From contig CAJNDS010002079.1 of assembly GCA_905221605.1 (NCBI GenBank), positions 2,647,265 through 2,711,264 of the forward strand: 64,000 nucleotides of DNA, written 5' to 3'. Numbering within the stretch: the first letter of the stretch is position 1; each line of letters starts with the position of its first letter. A program made the translations under genes and the position numbers. Origin of the DNA: Symbiodinium natans. Its lineage: Eukaryota > Sar > Dinophyceae > Suessiales > Symbiodiniaceae. Below the pieces are notes generated by a model that searched no databases, was not told the DNA's origin, and worked only from the letters and a program-made list of their open reading frames with translations. Positions 38,806-49,309 of this stretch are shown piece by piece.

Positions 38806-40666
38806 ATGTCTCATCCACCTTCTGCCTACATCAGAGCCACGGAGGTTAAGTCGCTCGTCTTTGCCGAACTCAGTACACCCATGTTCATTCGACAAGAACA
38901 AACAAGCGGACAGATCCAGGACATACCCTTCAAGGAGCTGACCAACCAAGCCCGCGTGAAGATTCTCATAGAAGTCGTGAAAGATGTTCACCAAGACTCT
39001 GTGAATTTTGATCATCTTCAGGCTCGTATGTCGGAGAACGACTACTTGAACATGCCAGCCCCATTTCGCTCCAAGATGAACCTGAGGACTGATTACAAGA
39101 TGCAGATTGCTGTGGTGAAAACTGGCGAATCCCTTTTCACAGTCTTGAAGCACTACACCTTCGAATCCAAAACCCCTTCGCTCAAAAACGTGCAGGATAT
39201 GGTGTACGGCGAGCCATATCTCATCGACTTTTCACCTTGCTACAAGTATGGCCCGCTTGCTCTCCAGCTTATGTTGGAACGCATGTCGACCTGGATGGCA
39301 AGCCGAAGGAGGAAAAGAGGCGGGAGCCCAGTGACCTTCAGGTGGGGTTCGACTACAGACGAAAGCATGGCCCCAGGACCAACATCGGCAATCAACAGAC
39401 TGAATGGGCCGAAATCGAGGTCAACAGGTCCCAAGCTCCCCTGACTGGCTGGTCGTCCGGGTTGGTCAAGGAATGTCTTCGGGGGCACTCCAACTCCGTC
39501 GTCTTCTCCACCCCAATCACTGACTACCTGACCCTGCACGACGTGGCGGGCTGGTTCCTTGATGATGTGTTGATGGAGATTCTTGGGGACCTGCAGAGCA
39601 AGACGCTAGTCTTCATGGGGCCCCAGTGGCAGAGGCCATTTCCATGGCCCTTAGCGAGTACTACATCTTGAAGGAAAACATAAACGCACACCCCTCTTTC
39701 AGACTCTGCAGTTCACTTGACCAACTCAGGGGAGAGTCCGGTTGCAAAGAGAGACCGGACATTCTCGACGACCCCGACACCTCCCAGGTACCAATCTCCA
39801 AGTTGAAGAGCTTCCTTGACTCGACTTTGGTAGAGACACACACAGTGGAACGGTGGACCGCCTCACGCTTCGTCCAACACCAGCTAAGGATCATTTGTGA
39901 CAACCGCGTCAATGAGGATGCCGAGCCCCAAGATGAGGACCTGACCGACGCCGACAAGGTTATGAAGCGCTTGCCGGGCCGCACACTTCACGGTGTCGAG
40001 AAGGTTTCCAAGACATCTCCTATGCTCATCAACAAAAAACCAGCTTCACGCCTCATGAAAAAGCCGTCTTCCGTGTTCAAGAAACCATCGGGTTCACCGA
40101 AGAAAAAGCCTGCGTCCACTCGAGCACCAGCAAAACGGTTGAAGTCCAAGGCTGCCAGCCTGAAGAAGAACGGCGCATGGCTCTGGTTGGGAGTTTGCGT
40201 AGGCAACAAGAAGAAGAACTTCATCCACGACAACAAGCAGAAGAAAGTCACACACAGGCTTCTCCCTTCATCAACCAAGGCAATGAAAAACAAGCCACGT
40301 GGTTTTGAGGAGATCCAGGACACCGTCCAATCCCACGTGGCAAAAGGCTCCTACTTGATCTTCGATGGGTGGACCTCAACCCTCAAGGCCGTGGAAGCAC
40401 TGGGTTATCATCACGCACCACCAGTAAAACACGAGAAGCACTTCAGAGACCCCCAAACCGGCTTCCACACGAACGATTCTGAGTCAGAAAACAACAGATT
40501 GAAGAAGTGGTCCAGAATGCGGCACAACAAGCTTCAACTAAACACGTGTGAGATGGACGAGTATATCTTCTACATCAATGTGGGAAGCAGCATGTCTGCT
40601 GTGTTTCACGGGTTAACCATGGCGAATGGTGGACCTTGCAAGAACAAGTTGTTAAAGCTAGACTGA
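38806..40666 (+). pseudogene. ISXO2/IS1595-type transposase-like gene, two frame breaks
   Basis: Starts at ATG 38,806. Frame a gives about 155 aa of unknown globular sequence to near 39,265; frame b carries on (THVDLDGKPKEEKRREPSDL ...) to near 39,615; frame c runs to 40,666. Each switch needs one extra base, at CAGCTTAT (~39,268) and GGGGCCCC (39,617-39,624). Frame c has a Lys/Ala/Pro linker and then a DDE-type block: GSYLIFDGWTSTLKAVEALG (acidic D at 40,364) and TGFHTNDSESENNRLKKWSR (E at 40,481 or 40,487), as in ISXO2-like transposases. The first catalytic Asp is not certain. Both breaks are single-base losses, so they could be assembly errors rather than decay. Confidence 0.55.
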
Positions 40667-41026
40667 GAGGGGCATATCAGCGCAGAGTGGGGAAACTCGA
40701 GCTCAAAAGCGTGCATGCTTTTGTAAAAGCGCATGTCATCTGGATCTTTCACACTTGCTGAACATCCAAGTTGCCTACATCTTGTACATCCTCATTCAGC
40801 CAACCTGGGTTTGGGCGTGTATGGTGGTGGGGTTTTTAGATGTTTGATGAGGCTGCGTTTATAAGCAATGGCTGTGTATAAACAGGGGCTGTGTTTATAA
40901 ACAGTAGCTGTGTTTATAGACGGGGCTGTGCCATTAGGCCACTGTATTAAGACACTGAAACAATGCCTACTGTATGAAAACACTGACTAAGCGCCGGGGG
41001 GGGGGGGATAGGCGGCAGCCCATAAT

Positions 41027-41070
41027 ATTATATATATATATATATGCTTCCCCCCCCCCCCCCCCCCCCC
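41027..41070. repeat. (TA)n tract followed by poly-C
   Basis: AATATTATATATATATATATATG then a C-run of about 20. A G-run lies just upstream (40,996), so C and G runs could pair. Confidence 0.85.
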
Positions 41071-41239
41071 AGAGATCTACCCTTTTTGAATGCTTTTACT
41101 ATCCAGAATCCCTTCCGATCTAGTCCGTCGCAACAAGAGCTAGCCGATCCTGCACCAACCCAAGACACCGAACTGGCAATTAAGAGGGAAATAGTGAAAA
41201 GGTCTTTGCTCACAGTATTCTCGCGTCCCTGAGGCTTAC

Positions 41240-42570
41240 AGTACATGATTTTTCCGCATCACCTTTTGTGCTCGAAGACTTCCTAGTCTTATGGCCTAGT
41301 CTTATGGTTCGAGGATCTCCATTATCTGTATTTCATATGCAATACATATACCCTTTATACATTCATGCAGTGGGTACTTATTCTACTTTTCCTTTGCGTT
41401 TCCACAGGAGGCGAGGCCTACAAACATAGGCAGAACTCTATGGGATTTACGGTTTGGATTTAGGCCTCAAGGCCTAGGGGTATAAGGTGCTAATCCTCTA
41501 GGCTTTTGCCTATTCGGGGTAGCCCTATAGGGTTTTAACCCTATAGGGGTTCAAGGTTCAGGGTTTTAAGGTTTAGGGCATTGCAACAACCCAACCCTAA
41601 ACCCTCAAGGATTGAACCCCTTTACTGTTATCCTTAAGCCTTAAAGCATATAGGGTTTAGCGTTATAACGCTGAAGAACCCTCAGGGATTTAACCCCTTT
41701 ACAGCTTTCCTTAAGGCTGAAAGCATATACGGTTTAGGGTTATAACGCTGAAGAACCCTCAGGGGTTTAACCCCTGTACTGTTTTCCTTAAGCCTTAAGG
41801 CATATAGGGTGTAGGGTTATCACGCTGAAGGTATAATTGCCCAGACCTTAGGTACATCAGGCTTAGGCATTAAAACCTTTAAGCCCTATAAGGTTGTTAA
41901 AGGTTTAAGGTCAAGCCTTAAACTTAACCCTATAGGGCCCTATAGGGTTACGGTTTTTTCAGGGTTTATCAACCCTAAACGCTATGAGGGGTTAAAGGTT
42001 TAGGGTTTAAGGTTCAGGGCATTGCAAAAACATAACCTCAACCTTTAAACCTATAGCGTTTCAAGGTAAGCTATTCGGTTTAAATACCTAACCCTACAGG
42101 GATTAAGGCTTAAACCAGTTTGAATGCCCAAACCTAGGTCTCAATCCCCAGACCTTAAACCTTAAAAAAAACCCTTATAGGGCTTCAAGGGTTCAATGCC
42201 TAAACCTGATGTACCCAAGGTCTGGGCATTTATACTTTCAGCGCCTGTGGGCTGAACACCCTTGAACCTTTTAGACCCCTAGAGGGTTTAGGGCTCATGT
42301 TTTCATACCTAAACCTTAAACCCTTGAGGTTTAAGCTCTATGGGCTTAGCTTGAAATGACGAAATCTTGAGCCCTAAGCCTTGAAACCTTAACCCTATAG
42401 GGTTTAAAGGTCGAGAGTTTAGGCTGAACTACCGGCTCAAGTTTGAATGCCTAAATCGTAAACCCTAAACCTTAAAAGGTTTAGTTTTAATTGCCGGCTC
42501 AGGTTCTAATGCCTCAACCTGAAGCCCTAAACCTTCAAACCTTAGCCCTATGGGGTTCCGTGAGTTTTGA
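41240..42570. repeat. Degenerate CCTTAAACCC / CCCTATAGGG repeat field
   Basis: Dense recurrence of CCTATAGGG, GGTTTAAGG, CCTTAAACC and GAATGCCTAAACC, many of them palindromic or mutually complementary. Related to, but distinct from, the telomeric heptamer. No gene seen. Confidence 0.7.
41600..41830. repeat. Three tandem 77 bp units
   Basis: Units at 41,600-41,676, 41,677-41,753 and 41,754-41,830, each starting AACCCTC(A) and ending CGCTGAAG, with an internal CCTTAAGCCTTAAxGCATATA. Period is exactly 77 bp, with substitutions only. Confidence 0.85.
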
Positions 42571-42579
42571 ACTTCAATC

Positions 42580-43058
42580 TAGAGTTTTGAGCTTCAAAAC
42601 TCCGGGATCCAAGATTCAAGATTCAAGATTGCAGGCAAAGTTTCCACGGGATCTTGAATCCTGGAACCCGGAGTTTTGAAGTTCAACAATTGAAACGTTC
42701 CGTTTCAATTCAAACGGCCGGGATCCAAAATCAAAAATCTAACATTTCTCAGAACTATTGCTGAGGCATCTTGGAATCCTAGGTCTCGAAAACCGGGCGT
42801 CTCAATTGAAACGTTTCCGTTTCAATTGAAACTGCCGGGGTTCAAGATCCAAGATCCAAGATTTCGCAGGACTCTTGCCAGGACATCTTGGAATCCTAAA
42901 TCCAAAACCGGCCGTTTCAATTGAAACGGAAACATGTCAATTGAAACGGGCAGAATCCAAGATATGGGATTCCAAGATGCCTCGGCAAGACAGTCCTGGG
43001 AAATCTTGGATCTTGGATCTTGGATCCCGGCCGTTTCAATTGAAACGGAAACGTTATA
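42580..43058. repeat. Palindromic minisatellite with GTTTCAATTGAAAC
   Basis: GTTTCAATTGAAAC (perfect palindrome) and CCGTTTCAATTGAAACGG forms recur at 42,700, 42,810, 42,915, 42,940 and 43,035. They are separated by GATCCAAGATCCAAGAT blocks and their reverse complements ATCTTGGATCTTGGATC. Orientation alternates, so long cruciforms are possible. Confidence 0.85.
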
Positions 43059-43229
43059 TATATATGTATGTATATATATATATAGATAATTGCCATCTTA
43101 CGCTATGACAGGCTGCTAAACCCTTAACCCTAAACCCTACACCCCACACCCTTAACCCCAAACCCGAAACCCCAAACCCTGAACCCCAAAACCTGAACCT
43201 TAAACCCTAACCCTAAACCCTAAACCGTG

Positions 43230-43331
43230 AAAGATCAGGAGCTCTTCAGCCTGGCGTCGCGGCGCCTCGCGGAGTCCTCCCCGCAGCTCGATGCGAGGCA
43301 GCTGGCCCTGGTGGCGACGCTTCGGCCGTGA
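43230..43331 (+). other. Exon-like island ending in a stop
   Basis: The frame KDQELFSLASRRLAESSPQL continues DARQLALVATLRP then TGA. Amphipathic, Leu/Ala-rich helix pattern, reminiscent of helical-repeat organelle RNA-binding proteins, though too short to assign. Left flank CCCTAAA/CCGTGAAAG, right flank TTTAGGG. Confidence 0.4.
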
Positions 43332-46061
43332 TTGTTCGGGTTGAGTTTAGGGTTTTAGGGTTTTTGGGTTTAGGGTTTAGGGTGGACAGGAACACCCAAG
43401 CAACTGCAGCACCCTTCAAACCTGAACCTCCAGCCCTCAATCCCAACTCGCCGCAAGAATTCCCAGCACTGATTTTCTTCTCAACATGCTTGCGCCTACT
43501 CAAGCCCGTCACGAACGGTGAGCCCTGGGATGTTACCCCTTATACTGCCAGTCCTATATAGGGATTATATAAGGGGGGTACAATAGTCCCAATTAAGAAC
43601 TGCTATTATATCGGGGGAGCATCCCAAAGTGAGCCCTTTGTCCACAAGTCAAGTCAGGAATGCCTTCGTCCGGTCGGGGCATGAGGACCGCAGCCTTTTC
43701 CGTCGCCTACTGAAGCAGGCCGAGGGACTTCCTAAGGGTTCTTTTTTAGTTTGTTTTTTGTGTTTTTTGTTTTTTGAGTTTTTGTTGTGGAGGGGGGGGG
43801 AGGGGGATTAGGGTCTAGCGTTTAGGGTTTAGGGCTTAGGGTTTAGGGTGTAATGTTGAGATAGCACCAATAATGCGGGTGCGAATGGCGGGAACTATTT
43901 CGGCCGGGATTCTGGCCTAAAAGTTCGTTCCATGAACGATTTCCATTACGTGAGGTTGTTGGGAGCCTGAAACCCCATTTTGGGTGGGGTGGTAGTCCAA
44001 AAAAGCGGTGGCAATAGTGGAAGGGTTCCCGGAAAAAATCCCAAATATGCTTCCGAGAGAACTCCTGTTGCAAACTCTTTCAATCGAGGCAGAGACCGTA
44101 CGGCTGAGAGTGCTACCTGCTGAGGCAATCCTCTGGCTCAGAAATCCTGATCTTCGCGGCCAACCGAAAAGCATCGATTCCTTCTTAAACACCTTTGAGA
44201 AGAAACAACCCCAAACAAATCCGCCAAGGCTACCCCTTACGAGGCCTCCAAATCGTAATAATAAAGGGTGTCATTAAAAAAGTCCGGCGAGTGGGCCCCC
44301 CCCTCCCCCCCCCCCTCCCCCTCCCCCCCCCCTTTTGCCTATTAGCACCCGGACCCTTTCAAAGTTTTGTTTGGACCCAGCGCCGGAACAAATCCGGGGG
44401 GGGGGGGGGGGATATGAAAGCGACCTTAACATTAGGGTTTAGGGTTTAGGGTTTAGGGTTTAGCATGGCTGTGCTCCTAGAGTTTGGGGTTTTGGGGCTT
44501 GGGGTTTAGGGTGTTGGGTTTAGGGCGTAGGGTTCAGGGTGTGTAGGGTTTAGGGCTTGGGATTTCGGCTTGGGCCAGTGGTTTGGCAAGTGGCAGCGGA
44601 GTGTATAGGAACTGTTATTTAACCAGGAGCTCGTCCTGGTCGGGATGATTTCATAAGCCTAAATGTGGGGAAGGTTTATGGGCCCTTACTCTCTGTCATA
44701 GTAGGGTACCATTTTACACTACACGTTATAAGGAATAACAAATTATATTTTTATTATTATCCCAACCATGAACTAGTAATATGGTCCCTTACCTCCTTCA
44801 AAGGGTTCTGGAAATATGGGCCCTTGGGTTATATAGGGTATATCAGGGGCATATAAGGGGCCCCCTGTTCAGGGCCCATATTCAGGGACCATGAAACTGC
44901 CCTTAAACCCTAAACCCTGAACCCTAAACCCTTAACCCTGTGTTGAACGGCTGGTGCTTCCACGTTGGGCAGGTTCCGCGGCAGCTCGCCCGCTGCACCG
45001 CGAAGGACTGTCTTTGAGGTGTTCGGGCTTCGTGTTTCTGGTTTTGGGCTTGAGGGTTAGGGTTTAGGGTTTAGAGTTTAGGGTTTAGGGTTTAGGCTTT
45101 AGGGTTTAGGGTTTAGGGTTGACGATTTAGGGTTTTTTACCTGAGGCTTCGGGCTCAGGATGTTTAAGCGGTTAAGGGACTGAGACTCGTACCCCGAGGA
45201 ATATGTCCCTTATATTCCCTTAGGGATCCTGAAAAAGGGTCCCCAAGACTCAAAGGTATAATCCCTAGAGATGTGGGTTAATGCATGCACTTTTGTGAAC
45301 TACCTCGAAGCAGCTCCTTGGAGACAAACTTCCTTTAAATGGATTTCTTGGCCAAGCCTGTGACAGCAAAGACTTCTGGCGAGCAAAGGCCGGAGAGTGC
45401 CCTTTTCTTGCTTTGCCTAGTAGCTGAACACCATGGAAACACCAAGCCCTAGGCCCTAAACCCTACAATGTGCTGGGCTGCCCAAGTCAGGCTTTTCGGA
45501 AGTGCTGGGCAAGGCGTGACAAGCAATCATCGACTTGATGCAAGGTGTAAAGTTTCTTAAATCGTTCGAACTAACCTTCCTGTTGTGAAAGGCGTAGGGC
45601 TCAGGGCTTAGGGTTTCCGAGAGCTGAATTACAAAATGTTTTGGAACGCTTCCTTCGCTGGTGACCCGATGTGTTGCAGGATGCGGCAATCCTTCTGAAT
45701 GCTCGAACGCCCAGCAGGGTGTTGAGGATGTAGGATGGGTTTGGGCTTTGGTTGCTTTTGGGTGCGAAGTGGGGGTTTAGGGTTTAGGGTTTAGGGTTTA
45801 GGGTTTACGGTTTAGGGATTAGGATCCCCCTATAATAGGGACCCCAATACGGTACCCCCTAATTTCGTAAACCCCCCCAAGTATGCAATGAAGGAGTCAT
45901 GAGCCGTCCCGCCAGGATATCAAACTTGGCCTTCTCTTCGGGGGTTGGGGTTGAGGGTAGCCCTAAACCCTAAACCCTAAACCCTAAACCCCAAACCCTA
46001 AACCCTAAACCCTAAACCCTGAACCCTGAACCCTGAACCCTAAACCCTAAACCCCAAACCC

Positions 46062-46146
46062 AGGCTACAGGCTGTGCAGTCACTGGTGAGACGAAGAGAA
46101 GTTTTGACCAAGGGCGCAGCGGATGCCCATGCCTGCAACAGGGCTC
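46062..46146 (+). other. Exon-like island between opposed telomeric arrays
   Basis: Begins after CCCAAACCCAG and reads RLQAVQSLVRRREVLTKGAA then DAHACNRAQ, ending at CAGGGTTTAAG. The AG and GT-type edges would allow splicing. Not identified. Confidence 0.35.
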
Positions 46147-47529
46147 AGGGTTTAAGTTATTCAGGGTTAAGGGTTTAGTGTTTAGGGTTTGGGGTTTAGG
46201 GCTTAGGGTTTTTGGTTTTTGGTTCCTTGTTAGAAATTTCAGGCCAAGCAAAAATAGGACTGGTGGTGGCTGAACGAGGAACTCAGTGGGGATTCAGGGA
46301 AAAAGCCCTCTTTTGCTGAAAGCCCCACACACCCATACCTGCCTACTGCTCAGGGTTTGGGGTTTAGGGTTTAGGGTTTAGGGTTTAGGGTTAGGGTTGA
46401 GGGTCCATCCCCTTGCCTGCAGAAAAAATAGAAGCCTAAACCCGAAACCCCTACAATCCCCCAAACCCTCTAAACCCCCCAAACCCTCTAAACCCCCCAA
46501 ACCCTGTAAACCCCCAAACCCCGAAACCTTAAACCCTAATTTCCTAAACCCCTACAGCTAGAGCCCACTCCACAGAAAGGCCAACTGTTTGAAGGAGAAG
46601 GAAAGATGGCCCTCCCCACTCCGGCTTAGGGTTTTTGAGTTTAGGGTTTAGGGTGTAGGGCTTAGGGGTTAGGAATTCAGGGCTTGAAGGCTATGTAGAG
46701 GTGGGTCCTCAACAAAGCTTCCTGAGCCATTGTGTGCCCTTGTGGCCTAAAACCCTGGCAAATCCTCAACCCCACACCTCAAGCCCGAAGCCCCCAACCC
46801 CAAGCGACCAAGACTCGATTGTGTTTGTTGCTCGCCGAGGCTTTCTCGCAAGTGCCGGCTTTCCAGCTGAAGGACAGGCTTGGGGTTCAGAGTTCGAAGC
46901 CTCATGGTTTACATGGTCCCCAGAAAGACCAAAGGTCCCGGAAAACTTTGCCTGAAACTTCAGCCCTAAACCCAAAAAGGCTCCAAAGCCCCCCCCCCCC
47001 CTCCCGGTCACACCCAAAGGAGCCCCCCGGAAAGGCCCAGCGGGGAGGGCCAAAAGTGTGGTGGTCCCTGAGTAAACCCTAAACCCTAAACCCTAAACCC
47101 TAAACCCTAAACCCTAAACCCTAAACCCTAAACCCTAAACCCTAAACCCTAAACCCTAAACCCGACCCTAAACCCTGAACCCTGAACCCTGAACCCTGAA
47201 CCCTGAACCCTAAACCCTAACCCCCCACCACTAAACCCTAACCCCTAAACCCTAAACCCTAAACCCTAAACCCTAAACCCTAAACCCTAAACCCTAAACC
47301 CTAAACCCTAAACCCTAAACCCTAAACCCTAAACCCTAAACCCTAAACCCTAAACCCAAACCCTAAACCTTACCTGCCTTCAAGTCTGAATGGGTTCGAA
47401 GTATGGGGTGCCTGGTTTGTATAGGGTATAGCAGGGTCCATATGGGTTCCGAAAGCCCGAAACCCTAAAGCTCTCAACCCCAAAACCCAAACCCCAAACC
47501 CTAAACCCTAAACCCTCAACCCTAAACCC

Positions 47530-47614
47530 GGGCTCCAGGACTGGGATGAGGAGGCACTCGACGAAGAGCAGAAGGACCTCAAGAATGCCCTGGAGGTGCA
47601 AGCTTCGGTTTCGG
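47530..47614 (+). other. Exon-like island between opposed telomeric arrays
   Basis: The frame reads GLQDWDEEALDEEQKDLKNA then LEVQAS, an acidic helix typical of real proteins, directly after a CCCTAAACCC array and before a G-run and TTTAGGG. Confidence 0.35.
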
Positions 47615-47672
47615 GGGGGGGGGGGGGGGTGGGTTTAGGGTTAGGGCCACAGCTTAGGTTCCGGGACCTTGG

Positions 47673-47690
47673 AGTTTTTTTTTTTTTTTT

Positions 47691-47721
<31 letters not shown>
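47673..47721. repeat. Homopolymer pair T(~27)-G(~20)
   Basis: A T-run of about 27 is followed at once by a G-run of about 20. Lengths in such runs are unreliable in any assembly. Confidence 0.9.
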
Positions 47722-47838
47722 TGAGGGCAGTTTGGGGGGTTTTGGGATTTGGGACGGTTTAGGGCGGTTTAGACGGGGGTTTAGGATTTATAGGGCTAGT
47801 TCAGCAGGGTTGTCATCGGGCGGTTCGGTCGATACCAA

Positions 47839-47885
47839 TACTTGGAATCCTGGGTTTCTTAGAAGTAGTTAAGATAGTTGTGTGG
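47839..47885 (+). repeat. Left terminal inverted repeat
   Basis: Outer 15 bp TACTTGGAATCCTGG perfect, then GGTTTCTTAGAAGTAGTTAA pairing loosely with the right end. Confidence 0.75.
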
Positions 47886-47996
47886 AGTTATACCCTAATT
47901 ACTAAGCGGTTATAAGTAAGTGCTAACAGTGTGTTAAGTGTTTATAAGCATGGATAAGACTTATAACTTTTGTGTCATGTTAGTAATGTTACGATC

Positions 47997-48038
47997 TTCT
48001 TAGCTATCTAACATAACTAAGTTAACTATTTATAAAAG
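47997..48038 (+). repeat. Subterminal repeat, left copy
   Basis: TTCTTAGCTATCTAACATAA then CTAAGTTAACTATTTATAAAAG. Nearly the same sequence occurs in direct orientation at 61,150-61,193. Partly palindromic (GTTAAC core); candidate transposase-binding region. Confidence 0.7.
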
Positions 48039-48465
48039 TTAGGGTGAGTTAGATGGAGTTATCGACATGGACATATATATTTCTACAATAGGAGAATGAG
48101 ACATGTCAAAGCTATTTTGCCATGACAATTATCATTTTGGCGACTGATGATCCATGGAACTGAAGGTCCATGCAACGGAGCGAAGGGCATCATTTTTGTT
48201 TTTTAACATTTCTTTTCAGAAACATATTGCATATTTCGGAAGAAAGCTATAGGCAGAACGAGTTATACATTTCTGAATATTGTAACTTTTTTTTGATTTC
48301 TCATATGATTGTTTGATATGTGATGTCACCATATACATGTGAATACGAGAGCCGCATGGCCATGCCACCGTGCCCATGTCATGCTTTTGCTAGGGTTTTC
48401 AAGCAGCCATCTGGCCCTGCCTTCGACATCCCAGATACCTGCCCAGATTTGCCAGCCGTGCAGCG

Positions 48466-48978
48466 ATGGCGGAGATTTCCCATGTCGTCGCCATCCGTTA
48501 CGGCCAGGAAAGCAAGGTGTTGATCCCAGAGGAGCTGCTCCACCACAAGAGCAACAAGTCATATGTCCAACTGCGGCCAACATCCCATCCCATCGTCCAG
48601 TTGCTGACAGGGCGACGAGGCCAGGTCAATGCCAGTCTTTCCAACTCGGGTGCCATGCAGAGCTTGGTCAAGAAAAGAAATGCCGAGTTTGACAAGCCGC
48701 CAGCTGATGGACCAGAGCAATTGTTCGAGGATGCCCCTAGCTCCAAGGCATCCAAGAAACGGGGGCCAGCCAGACCAAGTGGCGAGGATGTTGCCATCCA
48801 GGTGAGAGAGACCACCGTCCATTGCTTGATGCAGGGGAAGCGCCCCAGGGCCTCAGCCTTGACGGTGGAGTTGGAGGCCAACCAGCTGACGGCCATCATC
48901 GAAACCGTTCGTGAGGAAGACCTAGACCATGTACTCGGCCAAGCCAAGCGAAGCTACAAGAAGAAGCAGAGCCAGTAG
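48466..48978 (+). CDS. Cargo gene 1, unknown 170 aa protein
   Basis: A single open frame from an ATG in GCGATGG to TAG at 48,976. First ~65 residues look folded (VVAIRYGQESKVLIPEELLH, SYVQLRPTSHPIVQLLTG), then a basic, disordered middle (SSKASKKRGPARPSG), then a second ordered block (VRETTVHCLMQGKRPRASAL ... LTAIIETVREEDLDHVLGQA) and a Lys-rich end. I do not recognise a family. It is the first gene inside the left end of the transposon and on the same strand as the transposase, so it may be an accessory or DNA-binding factor (inference only). Confidence 0.6.
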   Translation: MAEISHVVAIRYGQESKVLIPEELLHHKSNKSYVQLRPTSHPIVQLLTGRRGQVNASLSNSGAMQSLVKKRNAEFDKPPADGPEQLFEDAPSSKASKKRGPARPSGEDVAIQVRETTVHCLMQGKRPRASALTVELEANQLTAIIETVREEDLDHVLGQAKRSYKKKQSQ

Positions 48979-49309
48979 CCAGTCTCAGGCCATGAGTATA
49001 GAAGGAGTTTTGATGATGTGACGGCCCTGGGAAGGAAAAACTGTGACAGTGCATGCTTGCAGGCTTGCTGTTGTTGAGTGTACACATGCCTGCATCGTCC
49101 CATTTATTTCCGCCAGAGCATGAGTTGCAACCGCTCAGCCCTTCTGGCTTTCCACACCAGGCTTCCAGAAGCACACTTTGCATCAGAGTCTCTTATAAGT
49201 ATGCATGCAGTGCAGCAACTGCAGTTTCAAGCAGGCCTTAAATCCATCCCAGCACTGCAGTCAGGGCAGCAGTCCAGGATAGGAACCAGTGCTGTATCAG
49301 TTCGAAGCC

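Larger units (their letters stand above)
37430..40935 (+). mobile_element. Likely DNA transposon with two genes and subterminal TGTTTATAAACA repeats
   Basis: GTGTTTATAAACAGG-type motifs occur at the left (37,441, 37,458, 37,620), between the genes (38,732, 38,750) and at the right (40,855-40,925, four copies). TGTTTATAAACA is a perfect 12 bp palindrome. Within lie an intron-containing small gene and a transposase-like gene on the same strand. Clear terminal inverted repeats or target duplications were not found, so the outer limits are approximate. Confidence 0.5.
43059..47640. repeat. Interstitial telomere-type repeat mosaic, third block
   Basis: Telomeric arrays again alternate with islands. 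Largest: CCCTAAA 47,075-47,220 and 47,222-47,370. Homopolymer/CT tracts at 44,300-44,335 and 44,396-44,412. 43,840-44,275 is a non-repetitive island with an 89-codon frame (LPRELLLQTLSIEAETVRLR inside) that may be a decayed coding fragment. Confidence 0.85.
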
